A stretch of DNA of 38,370 nucleotides from Nostoc sp. TH1S01 (GTDB lineage Bacteria; Cyanobacteriota; Cyanobacteriia; Cyanobacteriales; Nostocaceae), in NCBI GenBank assembly GCA_018993265.1, contig JAGKSW010000088.1:1-38370 (forward strand), in the 5' to 3' direction. The notes under the pieces are model-generated. The model was not told the origin of the DNA, ran no database searches, and saw only the letters and a program-made list of their open reading frames with translations. How positions within the stretch are numbered: position 1 is the first letter of the stretch; the number at the start of each line of letters is the position of its first letter. A program made the position numbers and the translations under genes. Shown here in pieces: positions 25,747 to 34,020 of the stretch.

Positions 25747-27387
25747 ATGCAACCCCCAATTTCAATTGGTACTGTCTTACAAAACCGTTATCGAATCATT
25801 CAAATCCTGGGACAAGGAGGATTTGGTAGAACTTATTTAGCCGAAGATCAGCGCCGCTTTAATGAATTGTGTGCGATTAAAGAATTAATTCCGATCGCAG
25901 CTGGGATTGGTGCTTGGGAAAAAGCCCAAGAACTTTTTCAACGGGAAGCAACGATTTTATATCAGATTGAACACCCGCAAGTTCCGAAATTTCGGGAAAG
26001 ATTTGAGCAAGACCACCGTTTATTTTTGGTGGAAGATTATGTGGCGGGGAAAACTTATCGAGCTTTATTAGCTGAGAAACAATCTATAGGTCAAACTTTC
26101 AGCGAAGCAGATGTATTACAGTTGATGCGATCGCTCTTACCGGTATTAGACCACATCCACAGTCGCGGCATTATCCACCGTGATATTTCTCCTGAAAATA
26201 TTATTTTCCGAGATAGCGATCGCTTGCCAGTATTAATTGATTTTGGTGTCGTCAAAGAAATCGCCACGCGTTTGCAAACTGCTGATACTAATATCAATGT
26301 TACTAGTGTGGGTAAATTGGGTTATTCGCCTAGCGAACAAATGCAAACTGGACGCGCTTACCCCAGCAGTGATTTATATGCGTTAGCGGTGACAGCGATA
26401 GTTTTACTAACAGGTAAAGAACCATCTGAATTGTTTGATGAAACACAACTTACCTGGACTTGGCAAAGGTGGGTGAGAGTCAGTCCGCAATTTGCTCAGG
26501 TAATTAATCGGATGTTACACCCTTTACCGAGCGATCGCTATCAAAGTGCGGCTGAGGTTATCCAAGCGTTACAATTTGTTGAGCAACCTGGGATAGCAAC
26601 ACCGCCAGAGGTATCAAATTTCCAAACAATCGCAGTCGGTCGTCGCCCCGATGCAATTCCACCACAACCATCTAACCGACCTGACCCAGTAATTCCCCCT
26701 AGCCGTGCTAACTCTGTATTAGATAATCCTTTAGCTTTGGGTGCAATTGGTAGTGCGGTAGTGATTTTAGCGGGTGTGGGTTCTTGGGCGTTGGTGAGTT
26801 CGATTCGCAGTCAGTCTAATACACAACCAGAAACAACACCACCTGCACCTCAGACTTTTCCTTCACCTGTCATTTCGGGCGGTACAACATTCGGGACACC
26901 CACCAACACAGAACCAACTATTACTAGTAAGCGCCTGAGATTGGGAGCGTCGAACACGGCTACAGTCGAAAATTCGCTCAAAGCTGGACAAATTATGGAA
27001 TATACATTTTTTGGTCAAGCTGGAGCTAATTTAACTACGGTGCTGGAACAAGGAACAGGCATTACTTTGACTGTTTTAGCTCCGAATCGCCAAGTTCTAG
27101 ATAGTAGCGCCCAACAAGTAAGCTCCTATACAGGGATATTACCAACTAACGGTAGATATACTATTCAGTTAACACTGGAGTCTGGAGTTAGTGAAAGTGA
27201 TTATAATCTTAGGGTGGCGTTAGAGAACCCACTCCAACCATCACCAACACCCACAGCAGCACCAACGCTAACACCAACATTTCCGCCAGCGTTTACACCA
27301 ACACCCACAATTCCTACAGACAGTAACAATAATCCGCCTGTGGATAACACACCTCAACCAACGCCTAGCTTACAAAATACTCCTTAG
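25747..27387 (+). CDS. Membrane-anchored Ser/Thr protein kinase
   Basis: 546 residues from the ATG at 25747; a TTG four codons earlier is possible. The kinase domain (about 10-275) has the glycine loop LGQGGFGRTY, Lys in CAIKELIP, Glu in FQREATIL, the catalytic loop HRDISPENI, and LIDFGVVKE for DFG. The Ser-Pro-Glu after HRD replaces the usual Leu-Lys-Pro and is common in cyanobacterial kinases, so activity is likely but the missing Lys is notable. A Pro-rich linker leads to one membrane span (about 330-350, LGAIGSAVVILAGVGSWALV), an extracytoplasmic PPC-like beta domain (about 395-495), and a Thr/Pro-rich tail. It therefore resembles a PknB-style receptor kinase. The target is unknown. Confidence 0.93.
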   Translation: MQPPISIGTVLQNRYRIIQILGQGGFGRTYLAEDQRRFNELCAIKELIPIAAGIGAWEKAQELFQREATILYQIEHPQVPKFRERFEQDHRLFLVEDYVAGKTYRALLAEKQSIGQTFSEADVLQLMRSLLPVLDHIHSRGIIHRDISPENIIFRDSDRLPVLIDFGVVKEIATRLQTADTNINVTSVGKLGYSPSEQMQTGRAYPSSDLYALAVTAIVLLTGKEPSELFDETQLTWTWQRWVRVSPQFAQVINRMLHPLPSDRYQSAAEVIQALQFVEQPGIATPPEVSNFQTIAVGRRPDAIPPQPSNRPDPVIPPSRANSVLDNPLALGAIGSAVVILAGVGSWALVSSIRSQSNTQPETTPPAPQTFPSPVISGGTTFGTPTNTEPTITSKRLRLGASNTATVENSLKAGQIMEYTFFGQAGANLTTVLEQGTGITLTVLAPNRQVLDSSAQQVSSYTGILPTNGRYTIQLTLESGVSESDYNLRVALENPLQPSPTPTAAPTLTPTFPPAFTPTPTIPTDSNNNPPVDNTPQPTPSLQNTP

Positions 27388-27427
27388 TACAACGCAGAGA
27401 GGCGCTGAGGTAAACGCAAAGTTAGTA

Positions 27428-27451
27428 GGGAGTAGGGAATGGGGAGTAGGA
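27428..27451. repeat. GTAGGGA-type heptamer repeat
   Basis: Tandem GTAGGGA/ATGGGGA units between the kinase gene and bioD; the inverse orientation of the ACTCCCT family. Confidence 0.75.
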
Positions 27452-27571
27452 ATACTATTTCTGAAAGCAACTTAGTATGAGTTTTTGTGATTTGTCATTG
27501 GTCAGGATTTCCGTTATATTTACGTCTCGTAACGTGGGCTGTTAACTATTACTTATTTTTAGAGCAGATTG

Positions 27572-28249
27572 TTGAATACATTACTAATTACTGGAACTGA
27601 CACTGAAGCTGGTAAAACTGTTTTAACGACAGCATTAGCAGCTTATTGGCAAAAATATTATCCGCAGCGTCACTGGGGAATTATGAAGCCAATACAATCG
27701 GGAATTGGCGATCGCGAGTGGTATCAAAATCTGTTTAACCTAGAACAATCGCCAGAAGAAATTACACCTTTGTATTTTCAAGCGCCTCTTGCACCACCAA
27801 TCGCCGCTGCGAGGGAAAATCGCCCAGTTGATTTAGCTGTGGTGTGGAAAACATTGTGTGAGTTGCGATCGCGCTATGAATTTTTGTTGGTAGAATCTGC
27901 TGGTGGGTTAGGTTCACCAGTCACTAACGAGTTGACGGTGGCTGATATTGCTGGCGAATGGCGTTTACCCACTGTGTTGGTAGTCCCTGTTAGGTTAGGC
28001 GCAATATCTCAAGCTGTGGCGAATGTGGCTTTAGCCAGACAGTCACGGGTGAATCTCATAGGTATTGTACTGAACTGCATTCAACCGCGTACTGATGCAG
28101 AGATTACCGACTGGACACCAAAAGAAGTCATTGAATCATTTACACACATCCCCGTTTTAGGTTGCTTACCTTATTTTGAGAACCCAACAGATTTAGATCA
28201 ACTTGCCCAAGCTGCATCTAATTTAGATTTAGAGGCGCTAAATCTTTAA
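27572..28249 (+). CDS. bioD: Dethiobiotin synthase
   Basis: Closes the ureido ring of dethiobiotin from 7,8-diaminopelargonate, CO2 and ATP. 225 residues. The P-loop is in ITGTDTEAGKT at the N-terminus; KPIQSG matches the KPV(Q/A)SG motif for substrate carboxylate and Mg binding; VESAGGLGSPV matches the conserved VEGAGG strand; LNCIQP is the base-recognition region. The start is a TTG: 27572 (MNTLLITG) fits relatives, and an adjacent TTG at 27569 is one codon longer. It stands alone here without bioA, bioB or bioF. Confidence 0.94.
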   Translation: MNTLLITGTDTEAGKTVLTTALAAYWQKYYPQRHWGIMKPIQSGIGDREWYQNLFNLEQSPEEITPLYFQAPLAPPIAAARENRPVDLAVVWKTLCELRSRYEFLLVESAGGLGSPVTNELTVADIAGEWRLPTVLVVPVRLGAISQAVANVALARQSRVNLIGIVLNCIQPRTDAEITDWTPKEVIESFTHIPVLGCLPYFENPTDLDQLAQAASNLDLEALNL

Positions 28250-28310
28250 GGAAATATTAAACTGAGAACATAGCCCAATCTCAGCCGTCTTCTAGCAGTT
28301 TGTTGTCACA

Positions 28311-29618
28311 ATGGTTTCCACATTCCCCAATTCCTATTCTGTTGATTTATCCCGTGTGCGACTCTCAATTCGCACATTGCAACCACAATTAGTAGAGTGG
28401 CGGCGGCGACTACATCAACAACCAGAATTAGGCTTTCAAGAAAAACTAACGGCTGAGTTTGTCGCTAGTAAGTTGCAAGCCTGGGGAATTGAACATCAAA
28501 CTGGTATTGCAAAAACTGGTATTGTTGCCACTATTAAGGGTACTAAACTCAGCACTGACACTTCGACTACTTCGGCTGCGCTCAGTACAAGTCCGCTCAG
28601 TGTACACAACTCAGCACTCAGCACTCAGCACTCAGCACTCAGCACTGAAAAAGTCTTAGCAATTCGGGCAGATATGGATGCTTTGCCCATTCAAGAATTG
28701 AACGAAGTACCCTATAAATCGCAGCATGATGGCATTATGCACGCTTGTGGACATGATGGACATACAGCGATCGCACTAGGTACAGCATACTATCTCCAGC
28801 AGCATAGAGAAGACTTTGCGGGGACTGTGAAAATTATCTTCCAGCCAGCCGAAGAAGGGCCGGGAGGTGCAGAACCAATGATTGCGGCTGGAGTACTAAA
28901 AAACCCTGATGTCGATGCCATTATTGGTTTACACCTGTGGAATAACCTCCCCTTGGGGACTGTCGGTGTTCGTGCTGGTGCGTTGATGGCGGCGGTAGAA
29001 TTATTCAACTGCACAATTTTAGGCAAAGGCGGACATGGTGCAATTCCCCATCAAACCGTTGATTCGATTGTAGTTGCAGCGCAGATTGTCAACGCCCTAC
29101 AAACCATTGTCGCCCGAAATGTTAACCCCATCGATTCCGCAGTGGTGACTGTCGGCGCACTTCACGCAGGTACAGCACATAATGTCATTGCTGATACTGC
29201 TAATATGAAAGGCACAGTCCGCTATTTTAACCCCGCATTTGCAGGCTTTTTTAAACAACGCATTGAGCAAATCATAGCCGGAATTTGTCAGAGTCATGGC
29301 GCAAACTATGACTTAGAATATTGGAGTTTGTATCCCCCAGTAATTAACGATGCGGGAATTGCAGAATTAGTGCGATCGATTGCCGAACAAGTGGTAGAAA
29401 CGCCTGTAGGAATTGTGCCAGAATGCCAAACAATGGGCGGCGAAGATATGTCTTTCTTCTTACAAGAAGTTCCGGGCTGTTACTTCTTTCTTGGTTCTGC
29501 CAATCCAGAAAAAGATTTAGCTTATCCTCATCATCATCCACGATTTGATTTTGATGAAACTGTGCTACCAATGGGTGTGGAAATATTCATCCGTTGCGTG
29601 GAGAAGTTTTTTAGTTGA
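28311..29618 (+). CDS. M20-family amidohydrolase (IAA-amino acid hydrolase/hippurate hydrolase type) with repeat insertion
   Basis: 435 residues. M20D family signatures are clear: RRRLHQQPELGFQE (about 31-44), the first metal ligands in MHACGHDGH, PAEEGPGGAEPMI, GLHLW, the dimerisation domain GGHGAIPHQTVD, and the C-terminal PECQTMGGEDMSFFLQ metal site. The enzyme should remove acyl groups from N-acyl amino acids or related amides. Residues 80-112 (28548-28646) are not part of the family: they are translated heptamer-repeat DNA (LSTQHSA repeats) inserted between GTK and EKVLAIRADMDALP. The insert is 99 bases, so the frame survives. Known relatives join these segments with a few residues. Activity is probably retained because the insert falls in a surface loop, but this is inference. 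Confidence 0.92.
   Translation: MVSTFPNSYSVDLSRVRLSIRTLQPQLVEWRRRLHQQPELGFQEKLTAEFVASKLQAWGIEHQTGIAKTGIVATIKGTKLSTDTSTTSAALSTSPLSVHNSALSTQHSALSTEKVLAIRADMDALPIQELNEVPYKSQHDGIMHACGHDGHTAIALGTAYYLQQHREDFAGTVKIIFQPAEEGPGGAEPMIAAGVLKNPDVDAIIGLHLWNNLPLGTVGVRAGALMAAVELFNCTILGKGGHGAIPHQTVDSIVVAAQIVNALQTIVARNVNPIDSAVVTVGALHAGTAHNVIADTANMKGTVRYFNPAFAGFFKQRIEQIIAGICQSHGANYDLEYWSLYPPVINDAGIAELVRSIAEQVVETPVGIVPECQTMGGEDMSFFLQEVPGCYFFLGSANPEKDLAYPHHHPRFDFDETVLPMGVEIFIRCVEKFFS
28548..28646. repeat. CTCAGCA repeat module inserted in frame in the amidohydrolase gene
   Basis: Composite of CTCAGCACT, a CTTCGACTACTTCG middle, CAGTACAAGTC, GCTCAGTGTACA and five perfect tandem CTCAGCA units (28610-28644). It closely matches the intergenic module at 7099-7176. 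Its length is divisible by three, but each heptamer is not, so gain or loss of one unit shifts the frame. Confidence 0.95.
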
Positions 29619-29678
29619 GTTGGTCTACGAGATTTATTTAGACTCATTTACAATCAAAGATAAAAAGCATCAAAAATT

Positions 29679-30053
29679 ATGGTGAACTCCTTTTCCTCAG
29701 CTAAATCTCCAAGTAGCCAAAATAATCACGAAATTTCAGTCAATGTGATTGTTAAGCAACAAGCAGATGGTAGAACTATTGCCACCGTTCCAGGATTGCC
29801 AGAACTACAAGTAGAAGCAAGCGATCGCACTACTGCATTAACTGAACTTCAGCAACGTTTAGAAACTCATCTAGCTGATGCAGAAATAGTTTCTTTATCT
29901 GTAAAATTGCCCTCTAATCAGCCGCAAAACCCTTGGTTAGCAATGGCTGGAGTCTTTAAAGATGACCCACAATTTGAGCAAGTACTTGAAGCTATAGAGA
30001 AGTATCGACATGAATTAGATGAAAATACAGAAAGTTATTTTGTGCAAGAGTAG
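29679..30053 (+). CDS. HicB-like antitoxin partner of VapC (124 aa)
   Basis: Residues about 18-80 (ISVNVIVKQQADGRTIATV PGLPELQVEA, split here) show the degraded RNase H-like fold of HicB-type antitoxins. The C-terminal tail, NPWLAMAGVFKDDPQFEQVL followed by a Glu-rich helix, is the type seen in antitoxins that wrap around PIN toxins. It ends 27 bases before the PIN gene in the same direction, the expected antitoxin-first order. There is no recognisable helix-turn-helix or ribbon-helix-helix DNA-binding domain, so autoregulation is unclear. The pairing is confident; the HicB label rests on sequence pattern only. Confidence 0.75.
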   Translation: MVNSFSSAKSPSSQNNHEISVNVIVKQQADGRTIATVPGLPELQVEASDRTTALTELQQRLETHLADAEIVSLSVKLPSNQPQNPWLAMAGVFKDDPQFEQVLEAIEKYRHELDENTESYFVQE

Positions 30054-30080
30054 GAGTGTAATTTTCTAGGTAAAAAGCCG

Positions 30081-30512
30081 ATGATAAAATGGGTGCTTGA
30101 TACTGATCATGTTTCACTACTCCAACGAGGTCATCCAGTAGTAATTAATAAAGTAGCTACTGTGAATCCTGCGGAAATTGCAATCACAGTAATAACTGTT
30201 GTTGAGCAAATGTACGGTCGATTAGACGTAATTAAACGCGGGAAATCAAAACAAGAATTAGTTACAGCTTACGCTTTATTACGAGCAACATTTAATCGGT
30301 TATGTCAAGCTAATATTCTTGATTTTAATGAAGCTGCGTTTGATATATATAACGAACTACTAAAACATAAAATTCGCGTTGGTACACAAGATTTAAGAAT
30401 TGCTTCCGTTGCGCTTTCTTTGAATGCTACAGTTGTGACACGCAACTTTAAAGATTTTCAGAAAGTCCCTAATTTGAAAATTGCGGATTGGTCAATTCCT
30501 GAAGGTCAGTAA
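30081..30512 (+). CDS. vapC: VapC-family PIN-domain toxin
   Basis: 143-residue PIN-domain ribonuclease of a type II toxin-antitoxin pair. Acidic residues are in place: LDTDHVS near the N-terminus (Asp7), VVEQMYGR (Glu), TQDLRIASVAL (Asp) and VTRNFKDFQKV at the C-terminus. Such toxins cleave tRNA or rRNA at specific sites and stop translation; the target here cannot be read from the sequence. The antitoxin gene lies immediately upstream. All catalytic positions look intact, so the toxin is probably active and held by its partner. Confidence 0.92.
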   Translation: MIKWVLDTDHVSLLQRGHPVVINKVATVNPAEIAITVITVVEQMYGRLDVIKRGKSKQELVTAYALLRATFNRLCQANILDFNEAAFDIYNELLKHKIRVGTQDLRIASVALSLNATVVTRNFKDFQKVPNLKIADWSIPEGQ

Positions 30513-30520
30513 AATATTGC

Positions 30521-30546
30521 TTTGCGGCTTTGCGCCTTTGCGTGAG
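30521..30546. repeat. TTTGCG(GC/CC)-type repeat
   Basis: Direct TTTGCGGC/TTTGCGCC/TTTGCGTG units. Related CTCTGCG runs occur at 32491-32518 and in inverse form at about 27392-27420. Confidence 0.7.
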
Positions 30547-30589
30547 CTTTTGATAATATCATCAGCAGCGCCAAAATATTGAATTATCT

Positions 30590-31618
30590 ATGTCTGAAAA
30601 TAATACAGACGCTTTGAGAAGTTGGTTAATAATCTTACCAATTATATTTATTCTGGTTTTAGCTGCCGTTTTTTTAGCCTTTGTTAACGTTGAAGGTTTA
30701 ACAACAGAACAGAGGTTAGATTATGGTACTAAAGCCATAACAACAACCGGAACAATTTTTGCCGGAATCGCTGTATTTGTTAACGCTTTTTATGCAGCCA
30801 AGCGTGCGGAAGCTATGGACAAAAGTGCTATGGCTGCAAATGAAAGTGCCAAAGCTGCCTTAAAAAATGCTGAAGCTGCACTCAAAAATGCCGTAATAGC
30901 CGAAGATAAACAAATCACAGAACGTTTTGCGAAAGCCATTGAACAGCTTGGAAGCGAAAAGATTGAAGTACGGTTAGGTGCAATTTATACGTTAGAGAGA
31001 ATTGCTAAAGATTCCGCAAAAGACCACTGGACAATCATGGAAGTTCTCACGGCTTTTGTGCGAGAGAATGCGCCTAAAAAACTGGAACAGGAGAATACAG
31101 AGAATGCAAAGCAGTTAGTAAATTATTGGATGAATAATCAAAACACTGAAAATACACAGCAAATACCAAAAATTCGCACGGATATTCAAGCAGCACTCAC
31201 TGTGATTGGACGGCGTAATTGTGACAATGAGCAAGAAAATCAAAGACTTGATTTAAGTAATATCGATATTCGAGGAGCCGACCTCCGTAATAGCAACTTG
31301 CAAAAAGCAAACTTCGCTATAGCCAACTTAGAAGGTGCATTCCTTATTAAAGCAGACCTGCAAGAAGCAGACCTCTACAAAGCCAAATTACAAGAAGCAA
31401 ATCTCAGTAAAGCCAACTTGTACAGGGCAGACCTCCAAGAAGCTAACCTGCAAGGGGCAGACCTCCAAGAAGCTAACCTGCAAGAGGCAAACCTCGGTGC
31501 AGTTCTACAAGTTCTACAAGAACTCTTTATTGAAGCTAACCGGCAAGAGGAAGACTTTCCAGGAGCTAATCTGCAAGCAGCATACCTCGATGAAGCTAAC
31601 CTGCAAGGAGCCAACTGA
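30590..31618 (+). CDS. Pentapeptide-repeat membrane protein, cut short by TGA (342 aa)
   Basis: Two N-terminal membrane segments (about 12-33, WLIILPIIFILVLAAVFLAF, and 48-67), then an Ala/Lys-rich helix, then the conserved pre-repeat domain ITERFAKAIEQLGSEKIEVR with LGAIYTLERIAKDS, and about 20 ADLQEA-type pentapeptide repeats from residue 220 to the end. Family members usually continue from the repeats into a short tail. Here that tail is still readable in frame after the TGA at 31616-31618: KGVKNLEQEQIELARGD and onward to TAA at 31718-31720. The TGA could come from TTA by one base change. The protein is either truncated by 34 residues or made by read-through. Function is unknown; the beta-helix probably mediates protein binding at the membrane. 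Confidence 0.85.
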   Translation: MSENNTDALRSWLIILPIIFILVLAAVFLAFVNVEGLTTEQRLDYGTKAITTTGTIFAGIAVFVNAFYAAKRAEAMDKSAMAANESAKAALKNAEAALKNAVIAEDKQITERFAKAIEQLGSEKIEVRLGAIYTLERIAKDSAKDHWTIMEVLTAFVRENAPKKLEQENTENAKQLVNYWMNNQNTENTQQIPKIRTDIQAALTVIGRRNCDNEQENQRLDLSNIDIRGADLRNSNLQKANFAIANLEGAFLIKADLQEADLYKAKLQEANLSKANLYRADLQEANLQGADLQEANLQEANLGAVLQVLQELFIEANRQEEDFPGANLQAAYLDEANLQGAN

Positions 31619-31720
31619 AAAGGAGTTAAAAATCTAGAACAAGAGCAGATTGAATTAGCTAGGGGCGATCGCACCACCAAATTACCAGATCATCTCGAAT
31701 ATCCCGAACATTGGCAATAA
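31616..31720 (+). pseudogene. Severed C-terminal tail of the pentapeptide protein
   Basis: The frame after the TGA encodes about 33 residues, including GVKNLEQEQIELARGD and LPDHLEYPEHWQ, that match the usual end of cyanobacterial pentapeptide proteins (the GVKNLTPEQI-x-AKGD type). The frame is not shifted, so the one nonsense codon is the only lesion. Confidence 0.7.
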
Positions 31721-31807
31721 CTTTCAGAAAATTTAAAATCTTAATAGGAATCTAATATTTGAAACCTGGAAAAATATTAACATACTTAATAGTTAGTAAA
31801 AATTACA

Positions 31808-32425
31808 ATGGTTCAATTTGCACCAAAACTTTTAACTGTTGAAGAATTTATTACTCACTATGGGGATAGTGAGGGTTATGAACTAATTGATGGTGAATTA
31901 ATCGATATGAAACCAACAGGGAGGCAGGAGCAAGTATCTGCTTTTATTGGACGAAAACTGAACGTAGAAATTGACCATCAAGAATTACTCTATTTTATTC
32001 CCCATCGCTGTTTAATCAAACTGTTAGGAACAAATACAGCTTTCCGCCCTGATGTGATTGTATTGGATCAAACTCAACTAATTAATGAGCCACTATGGCA
32101 AAAAGAACCTATAGTTACGTCAGGAAATGCTATTAAATTAATTGCTGAAGTCGTTAGCCAAAACTGGCAAAATGACTATGCGCGGAAAGTTGAAGATTAT
32201 GCACTCTTAGGAGTACCAGAGTATTGGATTGTTGATTATCTCGGTATTGGTGGTAGAGAATATATTGGCAAGCCCAAACACCCTAATATCACGATTTGTA
32301 CATTGCTAAAAGATGAGTATCGCAAACAACTATTTCAAAATAATGATCAACTTGTTTCTTCTATTTTTCCCAATTTACCAATAACAGCGCAACAAATTTT
32401 TTTAGCGGCACAAGTTACAAGCTAA
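31808..32425 (+). CDS. Uma2 family (PD-(D/E)xK fold) protein, second copy
   Basis: 205 residues with the family core: LTVEEFITHYGDSEGYELIDGEL at the N-terminus, FRPDVIVLD (Asp), IAEVVSQNWQNDYARKVEDYA (Glu and Lys), and GVPEYWIVDYLG near the C-terminal third. All expected residues of the restriction-endonuclease-like active site are present, so the fold is intact. Function is not established for the family. It follows the pentapeptide gene but an intergenic gap of 87 bases (from the end of its tail) argues for separate expression. It differs clearly from the copy at 20332. Confidence 0.92.
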   Translation: MVQFAPKLLTVEEFITHYGDSEGYELIDGELIDMKPTGRQEQVSAFIGRKLNVEIDHQELLYFIPHRCLIKLLGTNTAFRPDVIVLDQTQLINEPLWQKEPIVTSGNAIKLIAEVVSQNWQNDYARKVEDYALLGVPEYWIVDYLGIGGREYIGKPKHPNITICTLLKDEYRKQLFQNNDQLVSSIFPNLPITAQQIFLAAQVTS

Positions 32426-32490
32426 AAATATAGGCTTTGCTGAATCAAGGGATGAATTTTGATGTATTGGAAATTTTTAACTCCTTATTC

Positions 32491-32518
32491 TCTCTGCGTC
32501 TCTGCGCCTCTGCGTGAG
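32491..32518. repeat. CTCTGCG-type repeat
   Basis: Direct CTCTGCGT/CTCTGCGC/CTCTGCGT units in the gap between the second Uma2 gene and the patatin gene. Confidence 0.75.
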
Positions 32519-32609
32519 ATAAATCATCCCGCATTTATGCAACGCCAAAATATAAAATAACATCTACATACAGCGTATTCCGGGTAAATGACATACAAAC
32601 GTCAAACCC

Positions 32610-32646
32610 AAAAAAATGTAGAGACGTTACACATAACATCTCTACA
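32610..32646 (-). terminator. Intrinsic terminator of the patatin gene
   Basis: On the minus strand, eight bases after the patatin stop, TGTAGAGA pairs with TCTCTACA and is followed by seven T. TGTAGAGACGTT is also the arm of a hairpin repeat common in Nostoc-type genomes, so a repeat appears to serve as terminator. Confidence 0.8.
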
Positions 32647-32654
32647 GTATTCTA

Positions 32655-33842
32655 CTAATTACCGTTGAGTTGTAAAAACTTCTGTAAGGCATTGTGTATT
32701 GATTTCTGCTGAAGATACCCATTGGCGGCGTTGACTAAATTCTCCAGATTTTCAGCACTCACATCATCAATGTCATCACTCAATGGCTTACCAGTTAGTT
32801 CTCGGTCTAGTTTAAACTGCAAGCGTAAAATTTGGTTATCTGGTACTACCTGTTCTGTAATGTACTGGTGAACACTAGATGAAGCATCAAATAATATACC
32901 AATGATTGGCTGCGCCCATTGTAACAAACCCCAGCCTTCAGCTTTTTCAAATGGGATGATGCGTGTGCGATCGCCTGTACCTATCGAAAGAATGGTAATA
33001 TCTTCTAGTTTATTGCCTAATCTTAAAGCTTCAGCCACAGCACAAGCTGATGGGTTATTAGCTGCAACCCCACCATCAACCGCAGAGTAGATACATTTAA
33101 TAGAATAGCTAGCCGTCTCATCTGGTACGGTTTCCCAAGGAGAATCTAACAAGGCTTCTCTTGTATAACCTTTATATTTTGTGATGGTGCGAGTTTGACC
33201 TTTGCCTACACCATCCGTAATGGTAATTTGGGTATTGTTATAAATATTTTCTGTATGGGCAGCACCACCATCTAGAAGAACACTAGTTGCAGTAGCTTGT
33301 ACCACTGGGCCTCTGATTATTCTATCTAATTTATGGGCAGGAAAATAAGTAGGAGCAGAGGCAGAACAAACGCAGAGTTCCCATAAAGGCACATTATCAT
33401 AATCCTTATCTTGTCGCCAACTTTTAAATATTATTGGCTCTCTAGAAATGGTGTCATAAGAAGTAATTAATAACTTTGGTTCGGTAACATCAAATAATTT
33501 TGTTTCACCTAAGCTTTCTTTAAGAACTTGAATTAAACCGCTATCAGAAAACTTAGGTGCAGATAAACCATATTTCAGGATAAGTGGAATCCTCTGGGAA
33601 GAAAAACGACTTGTGTAAGGGAAGATTCTTGAGCTTTTTTGTGTATATAAATCAATGATATTTTGACTTTTTTTACCTGTGGCGATCGCAGATGCTAAAA
33701 TTGATCCTGTAGAAGTGCCTGCGATTAAGTTGAAATATTCGTTTAAAGGTTTATTAATTTGCTGCTCAATTGCCTTCAACATAGTTGCAGCCATAATTCC
33801 CCTAATGCCACCACCATCCAAGCTTAAAATCCGAAAAGGCAT
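32655..33842 (-). CDS. Patatin-like phospholipase with an inserted beta module
   Basis: 395 residues. Patatin motifs are complete: oxyanion loop DGGGIRG (9-15), nucleophile elbow GTSTG (Ser44), and catalytic Asp256 in DGGVAANNP. It should hydrolyse acyl esters of membrane lipids; relatives include stand-alone lipases and the CapV-type effectors of anti-phage signalling, but no cyclic-nucleotide synthase gene is near. Between SAPTYFPAHKLDR (160-174) and the catalytic Asp, residues about 175-252 are extra. They carry GKGQTRTITKYKG and WETVPDETASYSI, a pattern I associate with phage structural or collagen-like proteins. No signal peptide. The gene diverges from the O-acetyltransferase gene. Confidence 0.93.
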   Translation of the reverse strand: MPFRILSLDGGGIRGIMAATMLKAIEQQINKPLNEYFNLIAGTSTGSILASAIATGKKSQNIIDLYTQKSSRIFPYTSRFSSQRIPLILKYGLSAPKFSDSGLIQVLKESLGETKLFDVTEPKLLITSYDTISREPIIFKSWRQDKDYDNVPLWELCVCSASAPTYFPAHKLDRIIRGPVVQATATSVLLDGGAAHTENIYNNTQITITDGVGKGQTRTITKYKGYTREALLDSPWETVPDETASYSIKCIYSAVDGGVAANNPSACAVAEALRLGNKLEDITILSIGTGDRTRIIPFEKAEGWGLLQWAQPIIGILFDASSSVHQYITEQVVPDNQILRLQFKLDRELTGKPLSDDIDDVSAENLENLVNAANGYLQQKSIHNALQKFLQLNGN

Positions 33843-34020
33843 ATTCCTCCGAATTCTTTTTAGTATTTTTGCTCAGTTTAGTAAGTTTAGACAAATTTCA
33901 TATTAAAAATATAAATTATAAATATTTCAAAACTTATTAACTTAACATTTAAATTCAAAAATTAGTTTAATTTAATTTAGAAAATATCAATTCTTAATTT
34001 ATTTCATTAAATAAAAATCT

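Noticed and set aside
28610-28646. Tandem repeat as possible CRISPR
   Set aside because: Seven-base units without spacers; a short tandem heptamer tract.
31335-31680. Overlapping frames on both strands in the pentapeptide gene
   Set aside because: Shadows of the repeat codons in other frames.
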